DNA of 11,299 bases from Prevotellaceae bacterium (GCA_031289385.1 JAITPP010000282.1:1-11299), one strand, 5' to 3'. Positions 1 through 8,684 are shown, counted from the stretch's first letter. Numbers and translations are program-made. Notes: generated from the letters alone by a model not told the origin.

Positions 1-37
1 TAAAACTTAACATAATGTAAATTATAGGACAAACCTT

Positions 38-124
38 GATGTAAAAAAATATTAAATAACAACAAAGATATAACAAAATATTAAATAACAACAAAGATGT
101 AATTAATTATTAAATAACAACAAA
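38..124. repeat. Three-copy 29-bp tandem repeat upstream of the SusC-like gene
   Basis: The core TATTAAATAACAACAAAGAT occurs exactly at 50-69 and 79-98, and its first 17 bases recur at 108-124. The start-to-start distance is exactly 29 bp both times. A GATGTAA-like segment at 38, GATATAA at 67 and GATGTAA at 96 extend the periodicity leftward, so 38-124 equals three full units. The array ends 29 bp before the susC-like start codon. That position suggests a regulatory or promoter role, but the AT-rich composition means replication slippage alone could explain it. It is not a CRISPR array, because the variable part between cores is only 9 bp. Confidence 0.85.
63..124 (-). promoter_or_regulatory. 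Possible repeated promoter boxes facing left (minus strand)
   Basis: Read on the minus strand, 70-63 is TATCTTTG, an exact match to the Bacteroidota -7 consensus TAnnTTTG. The next repeat copy supplies TTTG (95-92) after a 21-nt spacer, which would suit the -33 element. The second copy reads CATCTTTG (99-92, one mismatch), with TTTG (124-121) again 21 nt away. The 29-bp repeat would therefore make overlapping promoters directed out of the left edge of the window. This is a pattern match in AT-rich DNA and no target gene is visible, so confidence is low. Confidence 0.25.
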
Positions 125-153
125 TTTTATGTTTAACAAAAAAAAGAAAGACT

Positions 154-3100
154 ATGTATTTAATTAAATTAAAAAAAGCAGGCTTCAACAAAAAACTATT
201 TCAAATAGTTGCCTGCATGATGTTTTTAATTCCTTCGTGTTTGCTTGCTCAAACAGGAGAAGGGATTACAGTCAAAGGACAAGTAACAAGCAATAATGAA
301 CCTTTGGCTGGTGTAACTATATTGGTACAAGGAATCAACAAGTATGCCACAACTGATGAAAATGGAAATTATTCTGTTGTTGTACCAAGCCAAAATTCTG
401 TTTTGGTATTTTCGTCGATAGGTTACAAATTGGTAAGCCAAACTGTCGGCACGCGCAGCCTTATTAATGTTACTATGGAAGAAGATGTTGATAAGGTTGA
501 TGAGTTGGTAGTAGTTGGTTATGGTACTCAAAGAAAAGCCGACTTGACATCAGCAATTTCGGTATTAAGCGCCGATGAAGTATTGAAAGTTCCGGGCGGA
601 ATTGAAAATGCCTTGCAAGGCAATGTTGCAGGTGTGAACGTTTCCGGTGGAAAAATTCGTATTCGCGGTACAAGTTCCATTACAGGCAACACCGACCCGC
701 TTTGGGTTGTTGATGGTATTATAGGCGGCACTGTACCCAACGACAATGAAATAGAATCAATACAGATTCTGAAAGATGCAGCATCGTCTGCTATTTACGG
801 TGTGCGTGGTGCAAACGGCGTTATTGTAGTTACAACAAAGAAAGGAAAATTGGGCGCTCCTAAATTTGATTTTAATACATACGTAGGAACAGGTTCGCCG
901 GCAAAGAAAATCCAAATGCTCAACGCCTACGATTATTCAGTGTATGTAAACGAATTGTTTTATAACGCTTCAACGCCTCAGGCACAGGCTGACGGAACAT
1001 GGAATTTGGCTGTACCTCAAAACAACGCCAAACCCAGCCAGCCTATGGCAAATACCAACTGGTGGGACGAATATTTTTATTCGAATTTCTACCAAAATTA
1101 TGATTTGGCAGTGAGCGGCGGCAGCGAACTGGTTACTTACCGCTTGGGCGGAACATTAACTGCCGACAAAAGAATAAACATTCCGCGCAACAGCAAAGGC
1201 AGAAATATATATGCCATAGTGCAGGGAACAAAAGGACGTTTTACATACGGCGGACGTGTGCAATTAGGTTACAGCAGCAGCAATACAACAGCAATGGCAT
1301 CATTACAAAACACGCTGCAATTACCGCCGAATGAACCCGTATATGACGAAAACAATATAGAATCAAATCGCGGATATTATCAAACAGGTATGATAGATGG
1401 ACTTGACATACCCAATCAAGCATTTTTTATTCACGAAGACAAAACAAAATCACAAAACCTAAATGCTATGGGAAATATTTTTGGAGAAGTTAAAATAATA
1501 GATTGGTTGAAATTTAAATTAACCTATACCAATGCGATAGGCAGAGCCAACTCTCAACATTTCCGTCCGCGATATGTTTTGGCAAGCGGCGGAGGCGGCG
1601 GAACTCAGGATTACAACTTCTTGGAAACAACCAACACAGGTTACGACCGCGAAACATACGAAACATTGCTCTCATTCGACAAGAAATTCGGTGCACATTC
1701 AATTTCGGGAGTTGCAGGGGTAACGAGCGAAAAATTCAAAACGTTCAACAAAAACTTTTCGGGACGCAGTCAGGAAATGACGGATTTTGGAGTTGAAAAC
1801 AAATTTCAGGAAAATGTATCATCTGCAGGCTCAGAATTAGAAAATGCTTATTATTCTATTCTTGCCCGCGTAATGTATTCTTATGCAGGAAAATATTTGC
1901 TTACAGTCAATTTCCGTGCCGACGAAAGTTCAAAATTTGCACCGGGCAATCGCTGGGGATACTTCCCATCTTTCTCGCTGGGTTGGAGAATAAGCGACGA
2001 AACATGGATGAAAGAAGCAACATCAAGTTGGCTTAACAGTCTGAAACTGCGTGCCACACTCGGCTGGATAGGCAGCGACCTCGGCGTAGGAAACTATGCC
2101 TATCAGGCAGTAGTAAGTTCTGTAGGATATTTCTATACATTAGGACATCAAACAGTATATATGGGAGACAGCAATTATCCCGCGCCTCGTCCTGCAACCA
2201 TTTCCAACCGCAACCTTAGCTGGGAAACAACACGCGATGCCGGTTTCGGTTTCGACCTTAGCGCTTTGAATAATAAACTAACAGTAGCTTTCGATTATTA
2301 TAATCGAGAAGTATCCGATATGCTGCTTACTGTACAGTTGCCGTTAAGCGTGGGAAATGCCGCTTATTTCGGTAACCCTTCGGTTGTAATGAATGTCGGC
2401 ACTATGACAAACTGGGGGCTCGAATTACAGGCAACTTGGAGAGATAATATAGGCGATTTCTCTTACTCAATTTCACCGAATTTCTCATTTTACAGAAACA
2501 AAGTAACTAATATTGGAGATTTGGAGTCTCTTGCAGGCGGATTAACAAGATTGACTGCCACTTCCGTTACCCGAACCGCAGTAGGACTGCCTGTTGCACA
2601 GTTTTGGGGGCTTAAAACAGACGGCTTGTTCCAAACAGATGCCGAAGCAGCAAACTATGTAAATTCAAGCGGACAACGACTTCAACCCTCTGCTGCCGCA
2701 GGAGATATTAAATATATTGACTTGGACGGCAACGGCTATATTGGCGATGAAGATAAAACCTATATAGGCTCGTCAATTCCCGATATTTCGGTTGGATTAA
2801 ATATCTATTTGAAATATAAAGGTTTCGATTTTTCAATGCTGTTACAAGGCGATTTGGGAATTGATATTTATAACAACTGGAAACAAACACTATTGGCAGG
2901 AAGAGCAGTTCACAACCAAATGGACGATATTAAAAACGCTTTCCGCGCCAATGCTGTAACATTTACAACATCAGGCGGCGAAACAGTTACTCTTCCCGCA
3001 AATACCAATACATCAATTCCTCGTATTGTGAACGGAGATCCTAACCAAAACTCTATGAGAGCAAGCGATTATTTCGTCGAAAATGCCTCATATATACGCT

Positions 3101-3345
3101 GCAATAATATTACGCTGGGATATACTCTGCCTAAAAATTTATTGCCAAAAATAAGTATTGAAAATATAAGAATATACGCAGGCGTTAAAAATCCGTTTAC
3201 CATTACATCTTATTCAATGTTCGATCCCCAAGTACCCAACGGCGGTTCTACTTTGGATAGAGGCGTTGATGGACAGTTTTATGATTTTACAGGTACATAT
3301 TGGAGTCAACGCGAATTTTTTGCTGGCATACAAATAACATTTTAA
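154..3345 (+). CDS. SusC/RagA-family TonB-dependent outer-membrane transporter
   Basis: This encodes a 1063-residue outer-membrane transporter that would import oligosaccharides using TonB energy, working with the SusD-like lipoprotein encoded next. Residues 1-32 look like a signal peptide with a long basic N-terminus and a likely cut before Q33. Residues about 38-110 form a carboxypeptidase-regulatory-like beta domain, as is typical of SusC proteins. The segment VDELVVVGYGTQ (115-126) resembles the TonB-box region. The plug follows to about residue 231 and includes the family signature AIYGVRGANGVIVVTTKKG (213-231). The remainder is the beta-barrel and ends in the terminal aromatic residue F (GIQITF) usual for outer-membrane barrels. 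An EF-hand-like loop, DLDGNGYIGDED (856-867), is common in the family. The ATG at 154 follows AAGAAAGACT, a weak purine-rich leader. The substrate cannot be read from the protein; the adjacent GH51 gene suggests an arabinose-containing glycan. Confidence 0.95.
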   Translation: MYLIKLKKAGFNKKLFQIVACMMFLIPSCLLAQTGEGITVKGQVTSNNEPLAGVTILVQGINKYATTDENGNYSVVVPSQNSVLVFSSIGYKLVSQTVGTRSLINVTMEEDVDKVDELVVVGYGTQRKADLTSAISVLSADEVLKVPGGIENALQGNVAGVNVSGGKIRIRGTSSITGNTDPLWVVDGIIGGTVPNDNEIESIQILKDAASSAIYGVRGANGVIVVTTKKGKLGAPKFDFNTYVGTGSPAKKIQMLNAYDYSVYVNELFYNASTPQAQADGTWNLAVPQNNAKPSQPMANTNWWDEYFYSNFYQNYDLAVSGGSELVTYRLGGTLTADKRINIPRNSKGRNIYAIVQGTKGRFTYGGRVQLGYSSSNTTAMASLQNTLQLPPNEPVYDENNIESNRGYYQTGMIDGLDIPNQAFFIHEDKTKSQNLNAMGNIFGEVKIIDWLKFKLTYTNAIGRANSQHFRPRYVLASGGGGGTQDYNFLETTNTGYDRETYETLLSFDKKFGAHSISGVAGVTSEKFKTFNKNFSGRSQEMTDFGVENKFQENVSSAGSELENAYYSILARVMYSYAGKYLLTVNFRADESSKFAPGNRWGYFPSFSLGWRISDETWMKEATSSWLNSLKLRATLGWIGSDLGVGNYAYQAVVSSVGYFYTLGHQTVYMGDSNYPAPRPATISNRNLSWETTRDAGFGFDLSALNNKLTVAFDYYNREVSDMLLTVQLPLSVGNAAYFGNPSVVMNVGTMTNWGLELQATWRDNIGDFSYSISPNFSFYRNKVTNIGDLESLAGGLTRLTATSVTRTAVGLPVAQFWGLKTDGLFQTDAEAANYVNSSGQRLQPSAAAGDIKYIDLDGNGYIGDEDKTYIGSSIPDISVGLNIYLKYKGFDFSMLLQGDLGIDIYNNWKQTLLAGRAVHNQMDDIKNAFRANAVTFTTSGGETVTLPANTNTSIPRIVNGDPNQNSMRASDYFVENASYIRCNNITLGYTLPKNLLPKISIENIRIYAGVKNPFTITSYSMFDPQVPNGGSTLDRGVDGQFYDFTGTYWSQREFFAGIQITF

Positions 3346-3369
3346 TTAACAATTTTAATATTTATAGAT

Positions 3370-5166
3370 ATGAAAAAAATAATTATTTTTTGTATAATTT
3401 CGGGAATTTTGATGCTAAATTTAACATCATGCGAACCCAAAATGGATTACTTAAATCCGGATACAGATGTTATAGAATCTTATTATAACACACAAGAACA
3501 TTTGGTATATGCAGTAAACGGCATATACGGTATTTTTCAAGGGTTGAATATGTGGGGACGCGATATGCCTTACATACTCAATGCACGCGGCGATGAAGGA
3601 ATTTTTACATTTAAAGCGTCAGCAGGTGACCCTACCGTAGTTCAATTAGCAGGTTATACTAACGGTGCAGAACATTCGGCTGTCGGTTCGGCGTTTGGCG
3701 ATTTTTATACAATTCAATATACAGCCAATGTGGCATTGGAAAGATTGTTGGAAAATCAAGGAGGCGCTTTCGATATAAGCAAACCTCAAGATAAGGCTTT
3801 GTATGACAGATTGCTGGGCGAAGCATATTTTTTGAGAGGATTCAGCCGTTTCTATCTCACTTTCTTTTTCGGAGATGAAATAGTCGACCGCGATTATGCA
3901 TCAGCTGGCGGTAGCGATTTCTACGCAATGCCGGCGGAAAAAGGCGTTATTTATCAACGAATGGTAGAAGACTTTAAAAAAGCGGAAGAACTGCTGCCTG
4001 TACGTTCGGTAATCTATGCAGATCCAAGCAATATAGGACGAGTAACCAAAGGTGCTGCACAAGCAATGCTTGCCAAAGTATATATGGCACGCCCCATTCT
4101 CGACGGCAGCGCAAGTGCAGGCTCGGCTGAATGGGATGAGGCAAAGATAGTGTTAAACAGAATTATAACTTCTAACGAATACGAATTGGTAAACAACTAC
4201 CGAAACAACTCTTCCGAAGATGATGAAAATAATAAAGAATCGGTTTTTGAAATTCAATTTACCAGAAGCGAGGATGCTCCTTTCAATGTGCCTGTAGATT
4301 TTGTAGGCGGAGGACAAAATACTTGGAGGCAAGTATGTATGACTGTTCCTGACCCTGTATGCTGGTGGAATCTTATGCCTTCACTGTCGTTGTACAACGA
4401 GTTTGAACGTGATGGCTCTGGCAATATAATTGATGCACGCGCTTTTCAAGGACTTTGGATTCCGAACGGAGCAAAATTCAGAAAAGAAGGTTCTTGGGTT
4501 GATTACAATCTGTTGATTGCTGCCGGAGGCGACGATCGTGCAGCGTGGCGCGGAAAATATCTCGGTACGCGCAAATATGGAACAGATTATGACGGTTTTG
4601 ATATGATGCGCGGCGGTGCTAACGACCGTATTATTCGCTATTCGGATGTATTGTTGATGTACGCCGAATGTTGCTTGGAAACAAACGACCAAAGCACAGC
4701 CCTGCAATATATAAACATGGTACGCGCACGCGCCAATAACCCGATAACCAATATTACCGATGCAGATGCAGGTATGTTCTACGCTGTGGGACAAGGTACA
4801 TTGCCGACAGGCGAAGACCTTATTGCAGCAGCACCTACTTTGGGACAAGTACAGGATGGTGTCGGAAATGTGATTTTACCCGGATTACAGATTAACACTG
4901 CCCGCCGTTTATTAAAACACGAATATTCGGTAGAATTGTTTATGGAAGGCTGGCGTTTCTTCAACATGATGCGCTGGTATAACAATCCTAACGATCCTGA
5001 TAGAAATATAATTTTAAATTCGCTTGTTGATAAATATAAAATGCAAATAGAACAAACAGGCTTGACAGGCACAGTACCGTTTGATTATAACAGACATTTG
5101 CGCATGCCCATACCTGCGGGCGAATTGCAAACTAATCCGAATATGCACGGAAATTCGGCAAACTGA
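3370..5166 (+). CDS. SusD/RagB-family surface glycan-binding lipoprotein
   Basis: This is a 598-residue SusD-like lipoprotein that would sit on the outer leaflet, capping the SusC barrel and delivering bound glycan to it. The first 20 residues form a lipoprotein signal ending in the lipobox LTSC, with C21 as the acylated cysteine. Family signatures are the helix LLGEAYFLRGFSRFYLTFFFG (148-168, here in two parts: LLGEAYFLRG and FSRFYLTFFFG). The C-terminal signatures are RIIRYSDVLLMYAECCLE (420-437) and EYSVELFMEGWRFFNMMRW (518-536). The length is within the usual SusD range and the frame is intact. The gene starts 24 bp after the SusC-like stop, so the two are almost certainly co-transcribed. 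A strong terminator follows its stop codon. The paired gene order, susC then susD, is the defining mark of a polysaccharide utilisation locus. Confidence 0.95.
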   Translation: MKKIIIFCIISGILMLNLTSCEPKMDYLNPDTDVIESYYNTQEHLVYAVNGIYGIFQGLNMWGRDMPYILNARGDEGIFTFKASAGDPTVVQLAGYTNGAEHSAVGSAFGDFYTIQYTANVALERLLENQGGAFDISKPQDKALYDRLLGEAYFLRGFSRFYLTFFFGDEIVDRDYASAGGSDFYAMPAEKGVIYQRMVEDFKKAEELLPVRSVIYADPSNIGRVTKGAAQAMLAKVYMARPILDGSASAGSAEWDEAKIVLNRIITSNEYELVNNYRNNSSEDDENNKESVFEIQFTRSEDAPFNVPVDFVGGGQNTWRQVCMTVPDPVCWWNLMPSLSLYNEFERDGSGNIIDARAFQGLWIPNGAKFRKEGSWVDYNLLIAAGGDDRAAWRGKYLGTRKYGTDYDGFDMMRGGANDRIIRYSDVLLMYAECCLETNDQSTALQYINMVRARANNPITNITDADAGMFYAVGQGTLPTGEDLIAAAPTLGQVQDGVGNVILPGLQINTARRLLKHEYSVELFMEGWRFFNMMRWYNNPNDPDRNIILNSLVDKYKMQIEQTGLTGTVPFDYNRHLRMPIPAGELQTNPNMHGNSAN

Positions 5167-5172
5167 TTTTTT

Positions 5173-5218
5173 AATGCCACCTTTGCTCCTCTTTGTAATG
5201 GGGCAAGGGTGGCATTTT
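5173..5218 (+). terminator. Strong stem-loop terminator after the SusD-like gene
   Basis: A 14-bp stem pairs AATGCCACCTTTGC (5173-5186) with GCAAGGGTGGCATT (5203-5216). It contains one G-U pair, has a 16-nt loop, and runs into TTTT (5215-5218). It starts 7 bp after the susD-like stop. It should end or attenuate the susC-susD transcript. The GH51 gene would then be expressed by partial read-through or from a promoter that I cannot identify in 5219-5338. Confidence 0.85.
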
Positions 5219-5338
5219 AACAAAGCATCAAAATAGACATGCAGCACAACAAAACAAAGGCTGTTTTTCTTAATCTGAAAGAGGCAGAAATCAGCAAATT
5301 AAAATTTAAAAATATAAAAAATATAAATTAATAAATTA

Positions 5339-6889
5339 ATGAAAATTATGAAACATTTTATTTCAATTATCTTACTTGCGTTGCCCTTATCATTAATGGC
5401 ACAAAACGCATCAATAAAAATCAACACCGACAGAGCAATCGGAGATATAGATCCCAATATTTATGGAGTATTTATGGAACCGATAGGCGCATCTACCGAA
5501 CAGCCTATTCGTAATTCGCTTTACGGACCTCTCTACGATCCTTCATCGCCTCTGGCAAATGCAGATGGCTTCAAAACCGACTACATTGATGCAATGAAAG
5601 AAATTAAAATAACAAACATGAGATGGCCCGGAGGCAATTATGTTTCAACCTATGATTGGCAAGATGGCATAGGTCCAAAAGAACAGCGTCCGGTGCGCAA
5701 AGATCTTGCTTGGGGAGGCTACGATCCAAATCATGTAGGAACAGACGAATGGGTAAAACTTAATAAAGCAATGGGCAGCGAAAATGTAATCTGCATAAAT
5801 CTTGGGCTTGGCGACTTAAACGACGCTCGTTATTGGATAGAATACACCAACGTGAAAAGCGGCACTTATTTTTCAGACCTTAGAGCTAAATACGGCAATC
5901 CCGAACCTTATAATGTTAAATACTGGTGTCTCGGCAACGAAGTTGATGGCTATCCGTGGATTATGGGCTACAAAAATGCCGAAGATTACTGCAAAATAGG
6001 ATTGGAAGCAGCCAAAGCGCTTAAAGCAGTGGACAAATCAATAAAGTTAGTGGCTAACGGCTCTTCAAATTACGAATCAACAGGTATTTGGCTCGAATGG
6101 AATCGCAAAGTAATTACTGCCTTTACCGGCATAGCAGATTATATATCAATACATCGTTACTGGCACAATGGTTTGTCGGATGAAAATCGCGGCAATTATT
6201 ACGCTTTTGTGGGCGAACCTGCAATGGATTTCGAAGAGAAAATATGCGCACCAAAAGCACAGGTTGAAATTGCCAAAGCATTATATCCCGAAAAGCAACA
6301 AATGTATTTGTCGGTTGACGAATGGGGCGCTTTTGGTCCGGGCATTCAAGGCATACTTGCAAATGCTATGTGTTTAAATTCTTTTGTTCGTCATGCCGAT
6401 TTTGTTAAAATGGCAAATTACACAATGATGACGTCTATTTTATCTACTGATATGGCGCAAGGCAGAGAGAGCAGAGGTACATTCAAATCGCCTTTGTTTT
6501 ATGTTTTCAAACTTTTCTCAAACAACTGCCGCGGCAAATCACTTGATACTTACGTTCAATGCGATACATTCAGCGTAGGAAGATTTAAAGAAATTCCATA
6601 TCTTGATGTAACAAGCGTATATTCGGAAGATGGCACTACAATATACATCAATGTAATAAATCGTCATAAAGACAATGCTATTACCGCCGAAATCATCAAC
6701 AACGGCGCAGCACAATTCGGCAGCAAAGCCCATATCAATAGCATTGAAGGCAGTCTCGAAGAATTTTATACATACGACAAGCAAAGCGAATATCCACCAA
6801 AAGAAAAAGATATTGATGTGAAAAACAATAAAATAGTTTATCCTTTTCCTGCTCATTCGTTTACTCAAATAGCAGTAAAAGTTAAATAA
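5339..6889 (+). CDS. Exported GH51 alpha-L-arabinofuranosidase
   Basis: This predicts a 516-residue glycoside hydrolase family 51 enzyme, which releases terminal alpha-L-arabinofuranose from arabinan, arabinoxylan or similar glycans by a retaining mechanism. The hallmark blocks are present in order: NMRWPGGNYVSTYDWQDGIG (93-112), EPYNVKYWCLGNEVDG (189-204) with the expected acid/base E201, and LSVDEWGAFG (324-333) with the expected nucleophile E328. The (beta/alpha)8 barrel is followed by the C-terminal beta domain of this family, to the end of the protein. An N-terminal hydrophobic segment ending in LMAQ (about 1-22) looks like a signal peptide, so the enzyme would leave the cytoplasm; many GH51 enzymes have none. 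There are two possible starts, ATG at 5339 and ATG at 5348, three codons apart; both keep the signal peptide. The gap before it, 5219-5338, is AT-rich and shows no clear promoter. Placement after susC/susD suggests that arabinofuranosyl side chains are the locus target. Confidence 0.93.
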   Translation: MKIMKHFISIILLALPLSLMAQNASIKINTDRAIGDIDPNIYGVFMEPIGASTEQPIRNSLYGPLYDPSSPLANADGFKTDYIDAMKEIKITNMRWPGGNYVSTYDWQDGIGPKEQRPVRKDLAWGGYDPNHVGTDEWVKLNKAMGSENVICINLGLGDLNDARYWIEYTNVKSGTYFSDLRAKYGNPEPYNVKYWCLGNEVDGYPWIMGYKNAEDYCKIGLEAAKALKAVDKSIKLVANGSSNYESTGIWLEWNRKVITAFTGIADYISIHRYWHNGLSDENRGNYYAFVGEPAMDFEEKICAPKAQVEIAKALYPEKQQMYLSVDEWGAFGPGIQGILANAMCLNSFVRHADFVKMANYTMMTSILSTDMAQGRESRGTFKSPLFYVFKLFSNNCRGKSLDTYVQCDTFSVGRFKEIPYLDVTSVYSEDGTTIYINVINRHKDNAITAEIINNGAAQFGSKAHINSIEGSLEEFYTYDKQSEYPPKEKDIDVKNNKIVYPFPAHSFTQIAVKVK

Positions 6890-6982
6890 CGTATGAAAAA
6901 TTTATTTGATTATCGTTATAATAACTATCGCAACATAATTTTTACTTAACAATCAGTTATTTTTTGTTGTATAACAATCTTG

Positions 6983-7024
6983 AAACCCTAACAGCCATTC
7001 AAAACTCTGTTAGGGTTTGTTTTT
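6983..7024 (+). terminator. Stem-loop terminator after the GH51 gene
   Basis: A perfect 12-bp stem pairs AAACCCTAACAG (6983-6994) with CTGTTAGGGTTT (7007-7018) around a 12-nt loop. It is followed by GTTTTT (7019-7024), giving a U-rich tail. It lies about 93 bp after the GH51 stop and separates the glycan-uptake genes from the genes to the right. The stretch 6890-6982 between stop and stem shows only AT-rich sequence. Confidence 0.85.
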
Positions 7025-7040
7025 GCAACAATACTAAACC

Positions 7041-7075
7041 TTACGACTTACGACTTGCGACTTTCAACTTACAAC
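7041..7075. repeat. Heptamer tandem repeat, TTACGAC type (5 units)
   Basis: Five consecutive 7-mers fill this stretch without gaps: TTACGAC, TTACGAC, TTGCGAC, TTTCAAC and TTACAAC. The last three have drifted from the consensus. The array sits between the GH51 terminator and the -7 box of the next gene. The period matches the arrays near 9812-9868 and 11117-11293, although the sequence is different. Confidence 0.8.
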
Positions 7076-7120
7076 TAAAAAAAAAATTGCCTAAAATTTT
7101 TTTTATTCTGTAAATTTCAA

Positions 7121-7128
7121 TATCTTTG
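7121..7128 (+). promoter_or_regulatory. Bacteroidota-type -7 promoter box for the GHL10-like gene
   Basis: TATCTTTG at 7121-7128 is an exact match to the TAnnTTTG -7 element recognised by the primary sigma factor of Bacteroidota. A good TTTG -33 box is missing at the expected distance; the region about 20 nt upstream is a T-run (7097-7104). Transcription would begin a few bases downstream, giving a short leader before the ATG at 7150. The box supports choosing the 7150 start, because a TTG at 7126 lies inside it. Confidence 0.6.
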
Positions 7129-7149
7129 ATAATCAAAAATATTTTTAAC

Positions 7150-8670
7150 ATGAAAAAACTAATCGTATCAATTATTTTGGTTGCTGTTGTGGCAACAAAC
7201 GTTTATTCCCAAAATTATGAGCCTCGACGTGAGTTTCGCGGTGCTTGGGTACATACTGTCGGAAATCAAAAATACAAAGAAATGACTACCGACGAAATGA
7301 AAAAGCATTTTACATCGCTTTTAGATGAATTTGAAAAGGCAAAAATTAATGCCGTAATTTTTCAGGTGCGCCCGCAGGCTGATGCTTTTTATACAAAAAG
7401 TATTGAGCCTTGGAGTAGATTTATAACAGGCACGCAAGGCGTAGCCCCCGTTCCTCTTTGGGACCCTTTGCAATTTATGGTTGATGAATGTCATAAACGC
7501 GGAATGGAACTGCACGCTTGGTTTAATCCGTATCGGGTAACATCCAACGACAAAGAAACGCTTTGCGACGAGCATCTTTATTACAAAAAACCATATCTGT
7601 TTGTTAAATATGGAAAACAAATATATTTCGACCCGGGTGAGCCCGAAGCCCGCCAACATACTGTAAAAGTTATTGCCGATGTTGTAACCCGATATGATAT
7701 TGATGCCGTTCATTTCGACGATTATTTTTATCCTTACAAAGTAATGGAAAAAGGTAAAGTTGTTGATTTTCCCGACAGCGCATCGTTTGCAAAATACGGC
7801 GGCAAAGATGGCTTTACTCAGGAAACACGCAACGATTGGCGGCGCAATAATGTAAACGTATTGATACAGGAACTTGACAAAACAATTAAAGCAATTAAGC
7901 CTTGGGTGAAATTTGGAATCAGTCCGTTTGGCATTTGGCGCAACGTTAAAAGCGATCCGACAGGCTCGAACACAACAGGAGGCTGCGAAAATTATGACGA
8001 CTTGTATGCCGACATAAAACTTTGGGTAGAAAAACGCTGGATTGATTACAACGTTCCGCAATTATATTTCGATATAGGACATCCCGCTGCCGACTACGAA
8101 ACATTGTTAAAATGGTGGAGTGAAAATAATTACGGCGAAAATCTTTATATAGGACAAGATATTGGAAAAACGGTAAAAGTAAAAAGTCGTGAAAAAGAAG
8201 GTGAATTTTTAAATCAACTTCCGCGAAAAATGCAATTGGTGCGTACCGACAAAAACATACACGGCAATGTTTGGTGGTCGGGTTATTCACTGCTGCGCAA
8301 TCCCGACGGTTTTACCGACAGCTTAATAAATTCATATCAAACAAAAATCGCCTTAATGCCGAAATATAAAAACATAGATACTGTTGCTCCCGATGTTGTA
8401 AAAAATCTGAAAATGATACGCCGAAATTCTAATAATTATTTGACATGGCTTGCGCCCGAAACTAACGATGTCATGCAAAAAGCGGCTTATTACTGCATAT
8501 ATATTGTAACGCAAAATAATGAAGATATCAGCAATAAATCGCCCATTGCAATTACTCAAAATACGGAATTTCAAATTTTGAAATCAGGAATTTATGCCGT
8601 AACAACGCTTGATAAATTGCAAAACGAAAGTCGCCCGATTTATATCAACATAAACGCAGATAAACTATAA
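7150..8670 (+). CDS. Exported GHL10-family glycosyl-hydrolase-like protein (DUF187/YngK/DigH type) with C-terminal Fn3-like domain
   Basis: This encodes a 506-residue exported protein with a GHL10 (formerly DUF187) barrel. Relatives include YngK of Bacillus and E. coli DigH, a septal enzyme that cuts peptidoglycan glycan strands lacking peptides, so a cell-wall glycan role is plausible but not shown here. Residues 1-20 are a signal peptide ending VYS before Q21. Barrel motifs include REFRGAWVHT (27-36), VIFQVRPQADAFY (69-81), and HFDDYFYPY (188-196), whose acidic pair D190-D191 is the likely active-site region. After about residue 410 (DTVAPDVVKNL) a domain of roughly 95 residues looks fibronectin-III-like. 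I chose ATG 7150 over an in-frame TTG at 7126, since the TTG overlaps the -7 box and would precede the signal peptide. It probably heads a two-gene operon, with the DUF362 gene starting 14 bp after its stop. Confidence 0.85.
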   Translation: MKKLIVSIILVAVVATNVYSQNYEPRREFRGAWVHTVGNQKYKEMTTDEMKKHFTSLLDEFEKAKINAVIFQVRPQADAFYTKSIEPWSRFITGTQGVAPVPLWDPLQFMVDECHKRGMELHAWFNPYRVTSNDKETLCDEHLYYKKPYLFVKYGKQIYFDPGEPEARQHTVKVIADVVTRYDIDAVHFDDYFYPYKVMEKGKVVDFPDSASFAKYGGKDGFTQETRNDWRRNNVNVLIQELDKTIKAIKPWVKFGISPFGIWRNVKSDPTGSNTTGGCENYDDLYADIKLWVEKRWIDYNVPQLYFDIGHPAADYETLLKWWSENNYGENLYIGQDIGKTVKVKSREKEGEFLNQLPRKMQLVRTDKNIHGNVWWSGYSLLRNPDGFTDSLINSYQTKIALMPKYKNIDTVAPDVVKNLKMIRRNSNNYLTWLAPETNDVMQKAAYYCIYIVTQNNEDISNKSPIAITQNTEFQILKSGIYAVTTLDKLQNESRPIYININADKL

Positions 8671-8684
8671 AAATTGAAATTATA

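Noticed and set aside
50..124. CRISPR array upstream of susC
   Set aside because: The repeat cores are about 20 bp with only about 9 bp between them, and these intervals are AT-rich and similar to one another. CRISPR spacers are much longer and unrelated, and there is no cas gene.
3300..3488. Short + strand frame spanning the susC-susD junction
   Set aside because: It overlaps the end of the SusC-like gene and the start of the SusD-like gene in another frame, with no independent evidence.
6893..6949. Small 18-codon frame 3 bp after the GH51 stop
   Set aside because: The composition (mainly N, Y, I and F) is what AT-rich DNA gives by chance, and there is no ribosome-binding context or recognisable peptide. 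It is possible but unsupported.
7126..7149. Upstream TTG start for the GHL10-like protein
   Set aside because: The TTG is part of the TATCTTTG -7 box and would add eight residues before a normal signal peptide that begins at ATG 7150.
7321..8061. Minus-strand open frame of 246 codons opposite the GHL10-like gene
   Set aside because: It lies wholly inside a well-supported + strand gene, its translation is rich in C, F, Y and I with no recognisable domain, and it has no promoter or start context. It is a frame shadow.
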